A stretch of DNA of 64,000 nucleotides from Callorhinus ursinus (lineage: Eukaryota > Chordata > Mammalia > Carnivora > Otariidae): assembly GCF_003265705.1 (NCBI RefSeq), contig NW_020312968.1, positions 4,711,184 through 4,775,183 of the forward strand, in the 5' to 3' direction. Position 1 is the first letter of the stretch. Each line of letters begins with the position of its first letter. Shown in pieces: positions 24,257 through 37,637 of the stretch. The translations under genes and the position numbers were made by a program. The notes beneath the pieces were generated by a model. That model was not told the origin of the DNA and did no database searches. It was given only the letters and a program-made list of their open reading frames with translations.

Positions 24257-24291
<35 letters not shown>

Positions 24292-24294
24292 TTT
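24253..24294 (+). repeat. (TTTA)n microsatellite
   Basis: About ten perfect TTTA units. Confidence 0.97.
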
Positions 24295-25265
24295 CCTCAA
24301 TCTTCAAATACACCTAACACTGTTTAGAAACTGCTAACCTATACTACTATTCTAAACAGGCCTGCTAATTGAAGTAGAGTATCTGTATATACTTCTTTTG
24401 TGTTTAGCCTTTGGATATTCAATTAACATTGTTTTCTCAAGTAACTTGGGTTGGTTCTTTCCTTTCCATCCTTCCCTTTGGAGTGGTTATGTTACAGTAA
24501 TACAGTTGGATTCATTTGTTTCTGTTTCTATATCAGTTTTTATTCCCCATCTATTTTTTTTAAAGTTTGTAAAACATTCACATGGTTCTATGAGTCAGAA
24601 CTATACAAAAATTTATATTCAGAGATGTGTCACTCACACTAACTCTTCTCCCCCGTTTTCGTTCCCCTGTTTTTCCGGCTTTGTTCCCCTTACACTTCCC
24701 CCCCATAAATAAACAATTTCATTAGTTTCTGGTTTGTTCTACTGCTTTTCTTTTGCACTAATGGGCAGATACACATATAGTTTCTTCTTTATATATTTAT
24801 AACTCATACAAATTTATTATAAAACTATAATTCTAATAACTGGGTAATAGACATAGAAAAATAGTTTACAAAAGAAAAAGTATACATGAGCATAAAAAAT
24901 AAACATTTCTGCTTAATTGTGATCCCAAACTTTAAGAATCTATTTTTCTATATAAATTAGAAAAAGTTGCACATAACACTTTATTTTTAGCAAAGCCTTT
25001 CTGAAAAGCAGCTTGGTAATATGCTTTAAGAGCCTTATCATAATCTTTGAACTAGTTTTCATTCTGTATCTAAAAATATTTCTTAAAGAAATAATCAGAA
25101 AACTAGATGCAAATTTACACATCACTGTAATAATAAGATATTAGAAATAAAAAATTAAGAGAATTGATGGATAATGAAAATACACAGGCTAGACTATAAT
25201 GAGATCATAAGTTAATATTATTAAGAGTTCTAATGATATAGAAAAATGCTCAAAAATAAGAAAAA
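24295..25265. other. A+T-rich stretch with no recognised feature
   Basis: Short ORFs only. No SINE or clear LINE text until about 25270. Confidence 0.35.
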
Positions 25266-25269
25266 TATT

Positions 25270-27107
25270 AGGACTTTCAGAGCTGATCAAACTCTCTCTC
25301 CCACTAATTACAACTAAAAGCCCAACTAAAATATACTCGTGGTCACCGAAAACTAAATGAAGGCATTACGGGATAGAGAATGGAAGTCAAATTAGCAAAG
25401 CAACTCATACGGAGTAAAGTTTTATGGCTTTATTTTTTACTCTCCCAGCTTTGAACCAAGAGTGACCACCCAGTAGAACTGCAGTGGCCAGCATGGGCAG
25501 CCCAAACTCTGAGAGAAACCTATCTTTTTGGCCAGAAGACCAGGAAAGGGAGCTACTTTAAGCAAGAGTTGAGGAATTCCGGGGATGAGAGATCTGGGTA
25601 AGTGATCCCATAATTCTATATATAAACATACTAGTCCTAGGCTCATTCCCCACCACCTTTTTTTAAGTAGGCTCCAACTGAGCCAGCTGCTCCCCAATCC
25701 CGGGCTCATTTTTGAGGGACACATGCATGGGACAGATTGAGAGCCATATAGCAAAGACTGTGAGAACTAAAATACAATATAAACCTATGCTCATATCCCT
25801 CACTAATGTCTGAGTGATGCATGCATCAGACAGGCCTAAAGCCATATAGCCAAGGGTTTGAAAACTTAAGGCCTTAGAACCATGCCCATGGAAGAAGAGA
25901 CAGTACTTATGGTACAAAACTAACTGGTTTGAGCAGGAAAAAAAAAAAAATCAATATCCTCTAGAAGATTTTAACAAGATCCATAGTCTCACAAAGTAAT
26001 ATTCAGGACACAATCCAAAATACTCGACATTGAAAGAATAACAACAACAACAACAACAAAATGTGGCCAGTTTTAAAGGGAAAGACAATAGTCAACATGC
26101 AAGCCATCAGGAAAATGTGACCAGTTTTCAAAGGCAGTTAACAGATGTCAATTCCAAGATGACCCAAATGTTAGAATTACTCCAAATTTTATTTTATTTT
26201 ATTTTTAAAGATTTTATTTATTTATTTGTCAGAGAGAGAAAGCACAAGCAGGGGGAGCAGCAGGTAGAGGGAGAAGCCGGCTCCTTGCTGAGCAAGGAGC
26301 CCAATGCAGGACTTGATCCCAGGACCCTGGGATCATGACCTGAGCCAAAGGCAGATACTTAACTGGCTGAGCCACCCAGGTGTCCCAAAATTACTCCCAA
26401 ATTTTAAAGCAGCTATCAAAACTGTGGTCCATAAACAAAATGAACTGAAGGAAACCATAAAATTTCTCAAAAGAGAAATATAAACAATAAGAAAAGAAAC
26501 AAATGAAAATTTTAGAAGAGAAAAATACAGTACCTGAAATAAAATATTTAGTAAATGTGCTAAGTAGCAGAATAGAGATGACAGAGGAAAGAATCAGTGA
26601 ATGTGAAGATAGGTCAGTAGAGATTCTCCAATCTAAAAAAGAAGAAAAAATTAAAAATGAACAGTTTCTGCAACCTATGAATGTGTATATATCTGTGTCA
26701 CTGGAGTCCCAGATATTATGAACTTTATTCCTATAAATTTGACAACTTAGATGAAGCAGACAAATTTTTCAAAAGCATAAACTACCAAGATCATTCAAAA
26801 AGAAACAGATAATCAGAATAGCTCTTTATCTATTAAAGAAACTGAACTCCTAGTTAAAAACCTTCCAAAATAAAACCTCCAGACTTACATGTTTTGACCA
26901 GAGAATTCCACCAGATATTTAAGGAAAAATAATATAATCTCTTTCAGAAAAATAAAAGAGAACACTTTTCAATTCATTTTATGAGGTCAGCATTACCCTG
27001 ATACCACAAATATATTGCAAGAAAAATCTCCAGATCAATACCTTTTATGAACATAAAAAAATTCTCAAGAAAATATTGACATACCTAATACATTAAAAGG
27101 ATAATAT
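25270..27107 (+). mobile_element. Old L1 (L1M type), sense, rearranged
   Basis: Contains 5'UTR-like text, ORF1 coiled-coil remnants (26503-26640, a charged Glu/Lys/Arg-rich frame) and then ORF2 reverse-transcriptase remnants ('aattccaccagatatttaag', 'gaggtcagcattaccctgat'). Interrupted by a SINE at 26192. Cut by the younger L1 that begins at 27108. Confidence 0.65.
26192..26388 (-). mobile_element. CAN SINE inside old L1
   Basis: TSD 'aattactccaaatttta' (26175-26191) against the copy with one extra base at 26389-26406. Ends 'gagccacccaggtgtccc'. Confidence 0.93.
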
Positions 27108-28896
27108 AGAGGAAGATGGTGACAGACTAGGAGGACCCTAGGCTCTCTTTTTCCCATAAACACAACTATATAACTATCAAGTCATTCAAAACACCCCAGA
27201 AATCGACCTGAAGACTGACTGACACAATCCCAGAAATTGACCTGAAGACTAAAGAACAAACTCCACAACTAAAAGAGAAGAGGTAGGAAGTACACCAAAA
27301 AAGTAGGAAGTGCAGAGATGTGGTTCCAGTGAGAAAAGGATCACAGGTGGTGCAGAGGGGAGGGAGCCATCCTTATGGAAAATGGCAAGAGAAGAGTAGA
27401 AGGGAATGCACAAGGAGAACACTTCCCAAAATCCATTGGCTGAATTTCTGAAAACGAGAGGGCTGAATTTCATGAATTCTTGCAAACAGTGGGGCTTAAA
27501 GCCTGGAGTTTTAAAGTACAGAGTGCTTGGCTGGAATAGATCCCAGAGGGCACTGCACCTGCTCCTGGAGAGAGGGCAGGCAAACAACCTGGGGGGCAGA
27601 GAGTGTGGCAAGACTGATGTAAAGAACACCTGGAGCACACAGGGGAGATTATTCGCTCTTCTCCAAGTGCATCCCTGAGAAGGCAGCATTCACAGAGATG
27701 CCTCTCTGGGAATCAAGGAGCTGGCCAGCACCATTTCCCTCTCCCACTCCTCAGCATAAACACAGAGTCACCTGCAGGAAGCAGCACAGCACCGACACTG
27801 GCTACCTAACTTGCTTACACTAAGCCCCACCACCCTACACTCTGGTGGAACAACCCTTCTCAGTCATGCTTACCTTAGTCCCAGCACAGCAGACCCCTCC
27901 CCGAGAAGACCAGCACAAACCTCTGCCCACACCACATTTCTCAACCAGGGAGTTCTTCATGGCCTCGGTTCTGGTGGGGGTAATGTCGGGTCTCATTTCA
28001 TAAACATACCAGAGCACACCTAGTTAAAACTCACCACAGTCAGGTAGGGACCAAGCACTTCCCACAGCAGGCAAGGAGAACCTCTGCAGATGACTGGCCT
28101 GAAGGATAGAACAACCAAAACACAATAGCAGAGTGCACACAGCACATACCAGATACACTCCCTGAAGCTCCAGGCCCTGGGCACTACAGGACGTTCTCAC
28201 AAGGTCATTAATTTCAGGAGCAAAAGCCATAACTGGCTTTTCTAAAACACAGAAGAAGGCAGAAACTTAGAAAAAATGCCAAGATGGAGGAATTTATCCC
28301 AAATGAATACTAAGTCTATGGCCAGAGATTTAAGTGAAACAGATATAAGTAACATGCCTAATGGAGAATTTAAAACAGTAATCATAAGAATACTCACTGG
28401 GCTTGAGAAAAGAATAGAAGACATCAATGAGACCCTTACCACAGAGATAAAAGAGTTGAAAAAGAATCAATCAGAGATGAAGAGTGCAATAAATGAGATT
28501 AGAAACAGGCTTGATGCAAAGAACAGAAGGCTGGAAGAAGCAGAGAACAAATTAGTGGCCTAGAGTACAAAGTAATGGAAAGTAATGAAGCTGAACAAAA
28601 GAGAGAAAGAAGAATTATGCAACACAAGAATGGACTTCGGGAGCTCAGTGACTCCATCAAATGTAATTAACATTCATGTTATAGAAGTCCCAGAAGAAGA
28701 GAGAGAAAAGGGGGCAGAAAATTTATTTGAAGAAATAATAGCTGAAAACTTCCCTAATGTGGGGAAGGGAACAGACATGCCGATCCATGAGGCACAGAGA
28801 ACTCCCATCAAAATCAACAAAAACAGGCCAACACCAAGACATATTGTAATTAAAAAAATATATAGTGACAAAAATCTTAAAAGCAGCAAGACAGAG

Positions 28897-29101
28897 AACC
28901 TGGGTGGCTCAGTCGGCAAAGAGTCTGCCTTCGGCTCAGGTCATGATCCCAGGGGCCTGGGATCAAGCCCCACATCAGGCTCTCTGCTCAGCAAGGAATC
29001 TGCTTCTCCCTCTCCCTTTGTGTGCTCCCTTTCTTTCTCTCTCTTTCTCCCCCTCCCTCTCTTTCTCTCTCTCAGTCTCAAATAAATAAAATCTTTTTTA
29101 A
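28897..29101 (+). mobile_element. CAN SINE interrupting L1 ORF1
   Basis: TSD 'aaaagcagcaagacagag' (28879-28896) against an imperfect copy at 29102-29119. Lies at the end of the L1 ORF1 C-terminal domain. Confidence 0.9.
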
Positions 29102-29275
29102 AAAAGCATCAAGACAAAAGAAGTCCTTAACTTACGAGGGAAAACCCATAATGCTAGCTGGAAATTTCTCAACAGAAACTTTGCAAGCCCGAGTAAGTGG
29201 CATGAACTATTCAAAGTGCTGAATGGGAAAAATCTGCAACCAAGAATACTCTTATCAAGAAAAGTTATCATTCAG

Positions 29276-29470
29276 GGCGCCTGGGTGGCTCAGTTGGTTA
29301 AGCGACTGCTTTCGGCTCAGGTCATGATCCTGGAGTCCTGGGATCAAGTCCTACATCGGGCTCCTTGCTCAGCAGGGAGTCTGCTTCTCCCTCTGACCCT
29401 CTACCCTCTCGTGCTCTCTATCTCTCATTCTCTCTCTCTCTCTCAAATAAATAAATAAAATCTTTTTAAA
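29276..29470 (+). mobile_element. CAN SINE, subfamily B, in L1 inter-ORF region
   Basis: TSD 'aaaagttatcattcag' (29260-29275 and 29471-29486), perfect. Text 'cctggagtcctgggatcaag' marks subfamily B. Confidence 0.95.
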
Positions 29471-30396
29471 AAAAGTTATCATTCAGAATAGAATGAGAGA
29501 TAAAGTGTTTTCCAGACAAGCAAAAACTAAAAAAGTTCACAACCACTAAACCAGTCCTGCAAGAAATTTTAGAGGGGGCTCTTTGGATGGAAAGAAGAGA
29601 CCAAAATGGACAGAGAAATCTCCAGAAACAACAACAAAACAAGTAATAAAATGGCAATAAATACATATCTGTCAATAATTACTCTGAATGTAATTGGACC
29701 GAACACTTCAATCAAAAGACATAGGATGCTAGAACCAATAAGAAAAAGAAGACTCACTTATATGCTGCCTAAAGACACTTGCAGATTGAAAGTGTTGGGA
29801 TGAAGAAACACTTATCATGCAAATGGACATCAAAAAAAAGTCAGAGTAGACTTTAAAACAACAAAGAAGGGCACTATGTAGTCATAAAGGGGACAAACCA
29901 ACAAAAAGATATACAAATTATAAATATTTATACCCCCAACATGGGAGCATCCAAATATATAAAACAATTAATAACAAACATAAAATAACTAATTGACGAT
30001 AATACAATAATAATATAGGACTTTAACATCCCACTTACCTCAATTGACAGATTATATAAACAGAAAATAAACAAGTAAACAATGGCTTTGAATGATACAC
30101 TGAACCAGATGGACTTAACAGATATATTCAGAGCATTCCATCCTAAAACAGAATACACATTCTTTTCAAGTGCACATGGAACATTCTGCAGAATAGATTA
30201 CATATTAGATCACAAAACAGGCCTCAACAAATACAAAAAGATTGAAATATTTTTCAATGTACCTTTTCTGACCACAATGCTATAAAACTAGAACTAGAAA
30301 TCAACCACAAGAAAAAATCTGGAAAGGCCACACATACTTGGAGGTCACACAACATGTTACTAAACAATGAATGGGTCTACCAAGAAATCAAGAAAT

Positions 30397-30560
30397 CTTT
30401 TTTAAAGATTTTATTTATTTATTCATGAGAGAGAGAGAGGCAGAGGGAGAAGCAGGCTCCCAAGGAGCAGGGAGCCCGATGCAGGACTCGATTCCAGGAT
30501 GCTGGGATCATGACCTGAGCCAAAGGCAGATGCTTAACCATCTGAGCCCCCCAGGCGCCC
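30397..30560 (-). mobile_element. CAN SINE in L1 ORF2
   Basis: TSD gaaatcaagaaat (30384-30396 and 30561-30573), perfect. Somewhat short body. Confidence 0.93.
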
Positions 30561-30956
30561 GAAATCAAGAAATTTTTAAAAGTACATGGAAACAAATGAA
30601 AATGAAAACAGAGGTCCAAAACTTTTGGGATGCAGCTGAAGCACTTCTAAGAGGGAAGTATATAGCAATATGGGCCTACCTCAAGAAACAAGAAGAGTCT
30701 CAAACAACCTAAACTTACACCTACAGGAGCTAGAAAAAGAACAATAAATAAAACCAACAGCCAGCAGAAGGAAGGAAATAATTAAGATTCGAGCAGAAAT
30801 AAATAATATAGAAACTAAAAAAAAAAACCACTAGAACAGACCAATGAACCCAGGAGCTTGTTCTTTGAAAATATTAATAAAATTGGTAAACCTCTAGTCA
30901 GACTTCCAAAAAGAAAAGAGAAAGGACCCAAGTAAATAAAATCATAAATAAGAAGA

Positions 30957-31437
30957 ACACAAAGAAATCCACACCAAGACACATTATAATTAAAATGTCA
31001 ATAGTTAAAGACAAGGAGAGAATAGTAAAAGCAGCAAACAGAAAAAAAAAAAAAAAAGAAACTTCTTACATGCAAGGGAACCCCCATAAGACTATGAGCA
31101 GATCTTCCAGCCAAAACTTTGTAGACCCGAAGACAGTGGTATGACAGATTCAAAGAGCTGAAGGAAAAAAAACTTCAACCAAAAATATTCTACCCAGCAA
31201 AGTTATCATTCAGAAGGCAAGGAGAGAGAAAGAAATTTCCAGACAAGCAAAAGTTAAAGGAGTTCATCACCACTAAACTGACCTTATAAGAACTGTTAAA
31301 GAGACTTTTTTAAAGCTAAAAAGAAAGGGCACTAATTTGTAACAATAACACATATGAAAGAATGCAATTCACCTGTTAAGATATATAGTAAAGGTAAAGT
31401 TGCTTAGTCTCTTACAAAGCTAAAATGAAAGTTATGA
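30957..31437 (+). mobile_element. Older L1 inter-ORF segment inside ORF2 of the younger L1
   Basis: The segment 'cacaccaagacacattataa' through 'gaactgttaaagagactttt' is the ORF1-end/inter-ORF region of an older L1. The same segment occurs antisense at 42000-42370. It sits between ORF2 text ending 'aaaatcataaataag' and ORF2 text resuming 'cacagaaatacaaacaatta'. It has no poly-A and no clear TSD. Confidence 0.65.
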
Positions 31438-32310
31438 AACAAAAGTACTCCACAGAAATACAAACAATTATAAGAGAATATTATGAAAAACTATATGCCT
31501 ATTTATTGGACAACTTGGAAGAAGTGGACAAATTCCTAGAAACATATAAATTAACAAAACTGAAACAGGGAGAAATAGAAAATTTTAACAGACCAATAAC
31601 CAGCAAAGAAATTGAATCAGTAATCAAAAGACTCCCAAAACAAACAAAAGTTCATGGCCAGATTGCTTCACAGGCAAATTCTACCAAACTTTTAAAGAAG
31701 AATTAATACCTACTCTTCTAAACTATTCCAAAAAATAGAAAAGAAAGGTAAACTTCTGAATTCATTCTATGTGGCCAGCATTACCCTGACAGCAAAACCG
31801 GATAAAGACTCCCTTAAAAACGAGAACTACAGGCTAATATCCCTGATGAACACAGATGCAAAAATTCTCAAGAAATAATAGCAAACTAAACCCAACAATA
31901 CATTTAAAAAATCATTCACCATGATCAAGTGGGATTTATTCCTGGGTTGCAAGGGTGGCTCAGTATTCACAAATCAAGCTATGTGATACACCACATTAAT
32001 AAAAGAAAGGATAAGAACCATATAATCATTTCAATAGATGCAAAAAAAAAAGCATTTGACAAAGTACAACATTCATTCATGATAAAAACCCTCAACCAAG
32101 TAGGTTGAGAGTAAACATATCTCAACATAATAAAGGTCATATATGAAAACCCCATGGCTAATAGCATCCTCAATAGAAAAAAACTGGGAGCTTTTCCTCT
32201 ACTGTCAGGAGCAAGACAGGGATGTCCACTCTCACCCGTTTATTTAGTCCTAGCCACAGCAATCAGACAACAGCAACAACAACAAAAAAGGCATCCAAAT
32301 CAGCAAGGAA

Positions 32311-32366
32311 GAGCTCTCTGTCTCTCTCGCAAATGAATAAATAAAATCTTTAAAAAAAAAAAAAAC
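32311..32366 (+). mobile_element. CAN SINE tail fragment in L1 ORF2
   Basis: Only the 3' end of a SINE is present ('gcaaatgaataaataaaatc' plus poly-A). It interrupts L1 ORF2 just before 'ctcactatttacagatgaca'. A severely 5'-truncated insertion. Confidence 0.75.
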
Positions 32367-33623
32367 CTCACTATTTACAGATGACATGATACTCTATATA
32401 GAAAACCTGAAAGACTCCACCAAAAATATTGCTAGAACTGATAAATGAATTCAGTAAATTTACAGGATACAAATCAACGCACAGAAATCTGTTGAATTTC
32501 TAGAAATCTATAATGAAGCAGTGGAAAGAGAAATTAAGGAATCAATCCCATTTACAATTGCACCAAAACCAGTAAGATGCCTAGGAATAAACCTAACCAA
32601 AAAGATGAAAGACCTGTACTCTGAAAACTCTAAAAGATTGATGAAAGAAATTGAAGATGACACAAAGAAATGGAAAGACATTCCATGCATATGGATTGGA
32701 AGAACAAATATTCTTAAAATGTCTATACTACCCAAAGCGATCTACACATTTAATGCAATCCCTATCACAATATCAACAGCATTTTTCACAGAGCTAGAAC
32801 AAACAATCCTAGAATTTATGAAATGACAGAAGAACCCAAATAGTCAAAGCAACCTTGAAAAAGAAAAAAGCAAACCTGGAGGCATCAAAATTCCTGACTT
32901 CCTGTTGTATTACAAAGTTGTAGTGATCAAAATAGTATGGTATCGGCGCAAAAATATACACATAGATCAATAGAACAGAATACAAAACCCAGAAATGAAC
33001 CCACAACTATATAGTCAATTAATCTTTGACAAAGCAGGAAAAGATATCCAATGGGAAAAAAGACAGTCTCTTCAACAAATGGTGTTAGGAACACTAGACA
33101 GTGACATGCAGAAGAATGAAACTGGACCATATATGCAAAGATATATTTGTCTATATGCATAGATATATGTGCAATGGGATATTATTCAAACATAAAAAAG
33201 AATGAAATCTTGCCATATGCAACAACATGGATGGCGCTAGAGTATTATGCTAAGCAAAATAAGACAAAGAATAACAAATACCACATGATTTCACTCATAC
33301 GTGGAATTTAAGAAACAAATGAGCAAAGGGGAAAAAGAGAGAGAGAGAGCAGCAAACCAAGAAACAGTAGAGGGAGTTAAGATAACTACAGAGAACAAAT
33401 GGGTGTTTGCCAGAGGGGAGGCGGGTGAGGGATGGGGGAAATAGGTGATGGGGATTAAGGAGTGCACTTGTGATGAGCACCGGGTATTGTATGGAAGTGT
33501 TGAAACACTATGTGGTACACCTGAAACTAATATTACACTGTGTTGACTAACTGGAATTCGTTACACTGTATGTTGACTAAATGGAATTCAAATAAAAACT
33601 TGAAAAAAATAAAAGGATAATAT

Positions 33624-34180
33624 GTATAAAAAATAGATACTCCTCTCTGATCTACTAGAATAAGTTGAATAGATATAAACATTATTCTTTTCTCCTCATA
33701 TTAAGCTAATTCAGATTTTTGTTTGTTTTGTTTTGGTTTTCAGTCTAAGTTGGAATGATGTTGAATATTTTACTGGAATATTTCTAAGGTTTAATGAGTC
33801 TTTTGCACACTTGGCATTTTTAAAATAGTATTGCTTTCCATAAAAGTGGCTCTATATTTTTAATCACCTCTTTAAAATATGTTGGCTTACCCTTTAGAAG
33901 AAAGGTGGCAATTATTAGAATTACAAAGGGCATTATTACATAATTCTGTAATGCTTATTAAAATTTGAAAACAATGTTTTTATTAACATGATAGGTTTTC
34001 TAACTTGAGCTTGTAAAACTACAGGTGCAAAAATGTAGGTGTATTCAATAATGTCTAATGTCATTCTAACCCTAAGCTTTACAGGCATCATTTGATTACT
34101 GTGTTCCATTGTTAAACAAGCACCTGTAGTCTTGCAGGCAAAAGTATTAGTGTAATACATGGCTCTCTATCTGTACATAA
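33624..34180. other. A+T-rich spacer, no recognised feature
   Basis: Lies between the L1 target site and the next SINE. No gene, no clear repeat. Confidence 0.35.
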
Positions 34181-34197
34181 CTATTAGTTTATTTTTT

Positions 34198-34377
34198 TAA
34201 GATTTTATTTATTTATTTGACGGAGAGAGTGAGAGAGAACACAAGCAGGGGGAGTGGGAGAGGGAGAAGCAGGCTTCCCGTGGAGCAGGGAGCCCAATGC
34301 GGGACTCGATCCCAAGACCCTGGGATTATGACCTGAGCCAAAGGCAGACGCTTAACAACTGAACCAGCCGTGTGCCC
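34198..34377 (-). mobile_element. CAN SINE, subfamily A
   Basis: TSD 'ctattagtttatttttt' (34181-34197 and 34378-34394). Sits just at the start of the long antisense L1 complex. Confidence 0.93.
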
Positions 34378-34629
34378 CTATTAGTTTATTTTTTCTCTGT
34401 TTCTCCCACCCTTCACTCACCACATCTGGCAATCACCAATCTGTATCTGAGAGCTTGGTTTATTAATTTATTATTTATTTAATTTATAAATTCAAAATGT
34501 AAGAGAGATCATGCAGTAATTATCTTTCTGACTTTGTCTTATTTCAGTCAGCATAATTCTTACTAAGTCTATCCATGTTGTTGCAAATGGCAAGATTTCA
34601 CTCTTTTTTGTGGTTGACTAATATTCTGT

Positions 34630-34632
<3 letters not shown>

Positions 34633-34669
<37 letters not shown>
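34633..34669 (+). repeat. (TA)n microsatellite
   Basis: A run of TA units with one interruption near its right end, within the antisense L1 3' part. Confidence 0.9.
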
Positions 34670-35044
34670 CCTCAGCTTCTTTGTTAATTCAACCATGGAT
34701 GGAGATTTAGATTATTTCTATGTCTTGGCTACTGATAAGTAATCCTGAAATGAACACAGAGGTCATATATCTTTTCAAGTTAGTGTTTTTGTTTTGTTTG
34801 GGTAAATACGCATAAGTGGAATAACTGGATCATATGTAGTTCTATTTTAATATTTAGAGGAACCTCCATACTGTGTTCCTTTGTGGTTGTACCAATTTAC
34901 ATTGCCACCAACAGTGCACAGGTGTTTCCCTGTCTTCACACCCTTGCCAACACTTGTTATTTCTTGATAATTAATGTTGCAGAGCCTCTTTTCATTCACC
35001 TGTTGGCCAAGATATGTCTTTGGAAAAATGTCTATTCAGGCCTG

Positions 35045-35205
35045 CCTTATTTATTTATTTTAAGTTTTTTTTTTAAATAACATATAATGTATTATTTGTT
35101 TCAGGAGTACAGGTCTGTGATTCATCAGGCTTATACAATTCACAGCACTCATCATAGCACATACCCTCCCCAATGTCCATCACCCAGCTACCCCATCCCT
35201 CCCTT
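35045..35205 (-). mobile_element. Truncated carnivore L1 3' end, antisense
   Basis: A T-rich start, then 'aacatataatgtattatttg' and 'agcacataccctccccaatg'. The same 3'UTR block recurs at 36124-36240. Confidence 0.7.
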
Positions 35206-35838
35206 GTTTCAAGTTTTTATTTAAATTTTAGTTAGTTAACATATAGTGAAGTATGATTTCAGGAGTAGAATTTAGTGATTCATCACTTACATATCACTCC
35301 CAGGGCTTATTGCAAGTGCCCTCCTTAATACTCATCACCCATTTAGCCCATCCCCCACCCACTTCCCCTCCATGAACCCTCAGTTTTTTCTCTATATTTA
35401 AGAGTCTCTTATGGTTTGCCTACCTCTCTTTTTTCCCCTTCCTCTATGTTCATCTGTTTTATTTCTTAAATTCCACATATGAATGAAATAATATGGTTAT
35501 GCTTAGCATAATATACTCTAGCTCCATCCATATCATTGCAAATGAAAAGATTTCATTCTTTTTGAGGGCTGAGTAATATTATACCACACCTTCTTTATCT
35601 GTTCATCAGTTGATGGATTTGGGGCTCTTTCTGTAATTTGGCTATCATTGATAATGCTGCTATAAACATCGGGGTGCATGTGCCCCTTTGAATCAGTACT
35701 TTTGTATCCTTTGGGTAAATACCTAGTAGTGCAATTGCTGGGTCTGGGGTAACTCTATTTTTAACTTTTTAAGGAATCTCCATACTGTTTTCCAGAGTGG
35801 CTGCACCAGTTTGCATTCTCATCAACAGTGTTAAGAGC
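35206..35838 (-). mobile_element. Truncated carnivore L1 3' end, antisense, second copy
   Basis: Starts with T-rich text 'ttagttagttaacatatagt' and runs through the 3'UTR into the ORF2 C-terminal region ('gtggctgcaccagtttgcat') before the next insertion cuts in. Confidence 0.7.
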
Positions 35839-35855
35839 AGAACTGCCCAATTTTT

Positions 35856-37416
35856 TTTTATTATTATGTTATGTTAATCACCATACATTACATCATTCGT
35901 TTTTGATGTAGTGTTCCATGATTCATTATTTGTGTATAACACCAGTGCTCCATGCAGAACGTGCCCTCTTTAATACCCATCATCAGGCTAACCCATCCTC
36001 CCACCCCCTCCCCTCTAGAACCCTCAGTTTGTTTTGCAGAGTCCACCATCTCTCATGGTTCATCTCCCCCTTCGATTCCCCCCCTTCATTCTACTCCTCC
36101 TGCTATCTTCTTGTTCTTTTGTTCAACATATAATGTATTATTTGTTTCAGAGGTATAGATCTGTAATTCAACAGTCTTGCACAATTCACAGCGCTCACCA
36201 TAGCACATACCCTCCCCAATGTCTATCACCCAGCCACCCCATCCTGCCCACCCCCCACCACTCCAGCAACCCTCAGTTTGTTTCCTGAGATTAAGAATTC
36301 CTCATATCAGTGAGGTCATATGATACATGTCTTTCTCTGATTGACTTATTTCGCTCAGCATAACACCCTCCGGTTCCATCCATGTCATTGCAAATGGCAA
36401 GATTTCATTCCTTTTGATGGCTGCATAATATTCCATCGTATATATAAACCACATCTTCTTCATCCATTCATCTGTCAATGGACATCTTGGCTCTTTCCAC
36501 AGTTTGGCTATTGTGGACATTGCTGCTATAAACATCAGGGTGCACGTACCCCTTTGGATCCCTCCATTTGTATCTTTGGGGTAAATACTCAGTAGTGCAG
36601 TTGCTGGATTTTATGGTAGCTCTATTTTCAACTTTTTGAAGAACCTCCATACTGTTTTCCAGAGCGGCTGCACCAGCTTGCATTCTCACCAACAGTGTAG
36701 GAGGGTTCCCCTTTCTCCGCCTCCCCACCAACATCTGTCCTTTCCTGACTTGTTAATTTTAGCCATTCTGACTCGTGTGAGGTGATAGCTCATTGTGGTT
36801 TTGATTTGGATTTCCCTGATGCCGAGCGATGTGGAGCACATTTTCATGTGTCTGTTGGCCATTTGCATGTCTTCTTTGGAAAAATGTCTGTTCATGTCTT
36901 CTGCCCATTTCTCAATTGGATTATTTGTTCTTTGGGTGTTAAGTTTAAGAAGTTCCTTATAGATTTTGGATACTAGCCCTTTATCTGATATGTCATTTGC
37001 AAATATCTTCTCCCATTCTGTCAGTTGTCTTTTGGTTTTGTGGACTGTTTCTTTTGCTGTGCAAAAGCTTTTTATCTTGATGAAGTCCCAGTAGTTCATT
37101 TTTGCTCTTGCTTCCCTTGCCTTTGGCGATGTTTCTAGGAAGAAGTTGCTGCGGCTGAGGTCGAAGAGTTCGCTGCCTGTGTTCTCCTTTAGGATTTTGA
37201 TGGACTCCTGTCTCACATTGAGGTCTTTCAACCATTTTGAGTCTATTTTTGGCTGTGGTGTAAGGAAATGGTCCAGTTTCATTCTTCTGCATGTGGCTGT
37301 CCAATTTTCCCAACACCATTTGTTGAAGAGACTTTTTTCCATTGGACATTCTTTCCTTCTTTGTCGAAGATGAGTTGACCATAGAGTTGAGGGTCCATTT
37401 CTGGGTTCTCTATTCT
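35856..37416 (-). mobile_element. Young 5'-truncated carnivore L1, antisense
   Basis: Starts with poly-T and 'gttatgttaatcaccataca'. Its ORF2 C-terminal part stays open for 218 codons on the minus strand (36686-37342), including [16 protein letters not shown] and [14 protein letters not shown], then shifts frame into 36302-36734. The 5' truncation is at 37416. Flanking copies of the target: agaactgcccaattttt (35839-35855) and agaaccgcccgattttt (37417-37433). The best-preserved L1 in the window. Confidence 0.85.
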
Positions 37417-37434
37417 AGAACCGCCCGATTTTTA

Positions 37435-37637
37435 TTTTTATTTTTTTAAATATTTTATTTATTTATTTGACAGAGAGAGACACAGCCAGAGAGGGAACAC
37501 AAGCAGGGGGAGTGGGAGAGGGAGAAGCAGGCTTCCTGCTGAGCAGGGAGCCCGATGCGGAGCTCGATCCCAGGACCCTGGGATCATGACCTGAGCCAAA
37601 GGCAGATGCCTAATGACTGAGCCACCCAGGTGCCCGG
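37435..37637 (-). mobile_element. CAN SINE, subfamily A, next to the truncated L1
   Basis: Lies between the second (37417) and third (37638-37654) copies of the same target sequence, so it shares the L1 target site. Ends 'gagccacccaggtgcccg'. Confidence 0.93.

Larger units (their letters stand above)
27108..33610 (+). mobile_element. Near full-length carnivore L1, defective
   Basis: Flanked by a perfect 13-bp TSD 'aaaaggataatat' (27095-27107 and 33611-33623). Order: 5'UTR from 'agaggaagatggtgacagac'; ORF1 (coiled coil at 28276-28563, C-terminal domain with ENLFEEIIAENFPNVG at 28585-28890); inter-ORF region; ORF2 endonuclease (about 29640-30300); reverse transcriptase and C-terminus (31430-32826); 3'UTR and A-rich tail. 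All frames carry stops or shifts, and the strongly conserved RT catalytic core is not open. SINEs interrupt it at 28897, 29276, 30397 and about 32311, and an older L1 segment sits at 30957-31437. It cannot retrotranspose. Confidence 0.88.

Noticed and set aside
36686..37342. 218-codon minus-strand ORF as a host gene
   Set aside because: It is the C-terminal part of L1 ORF2 in a 5'-truncated insertion.
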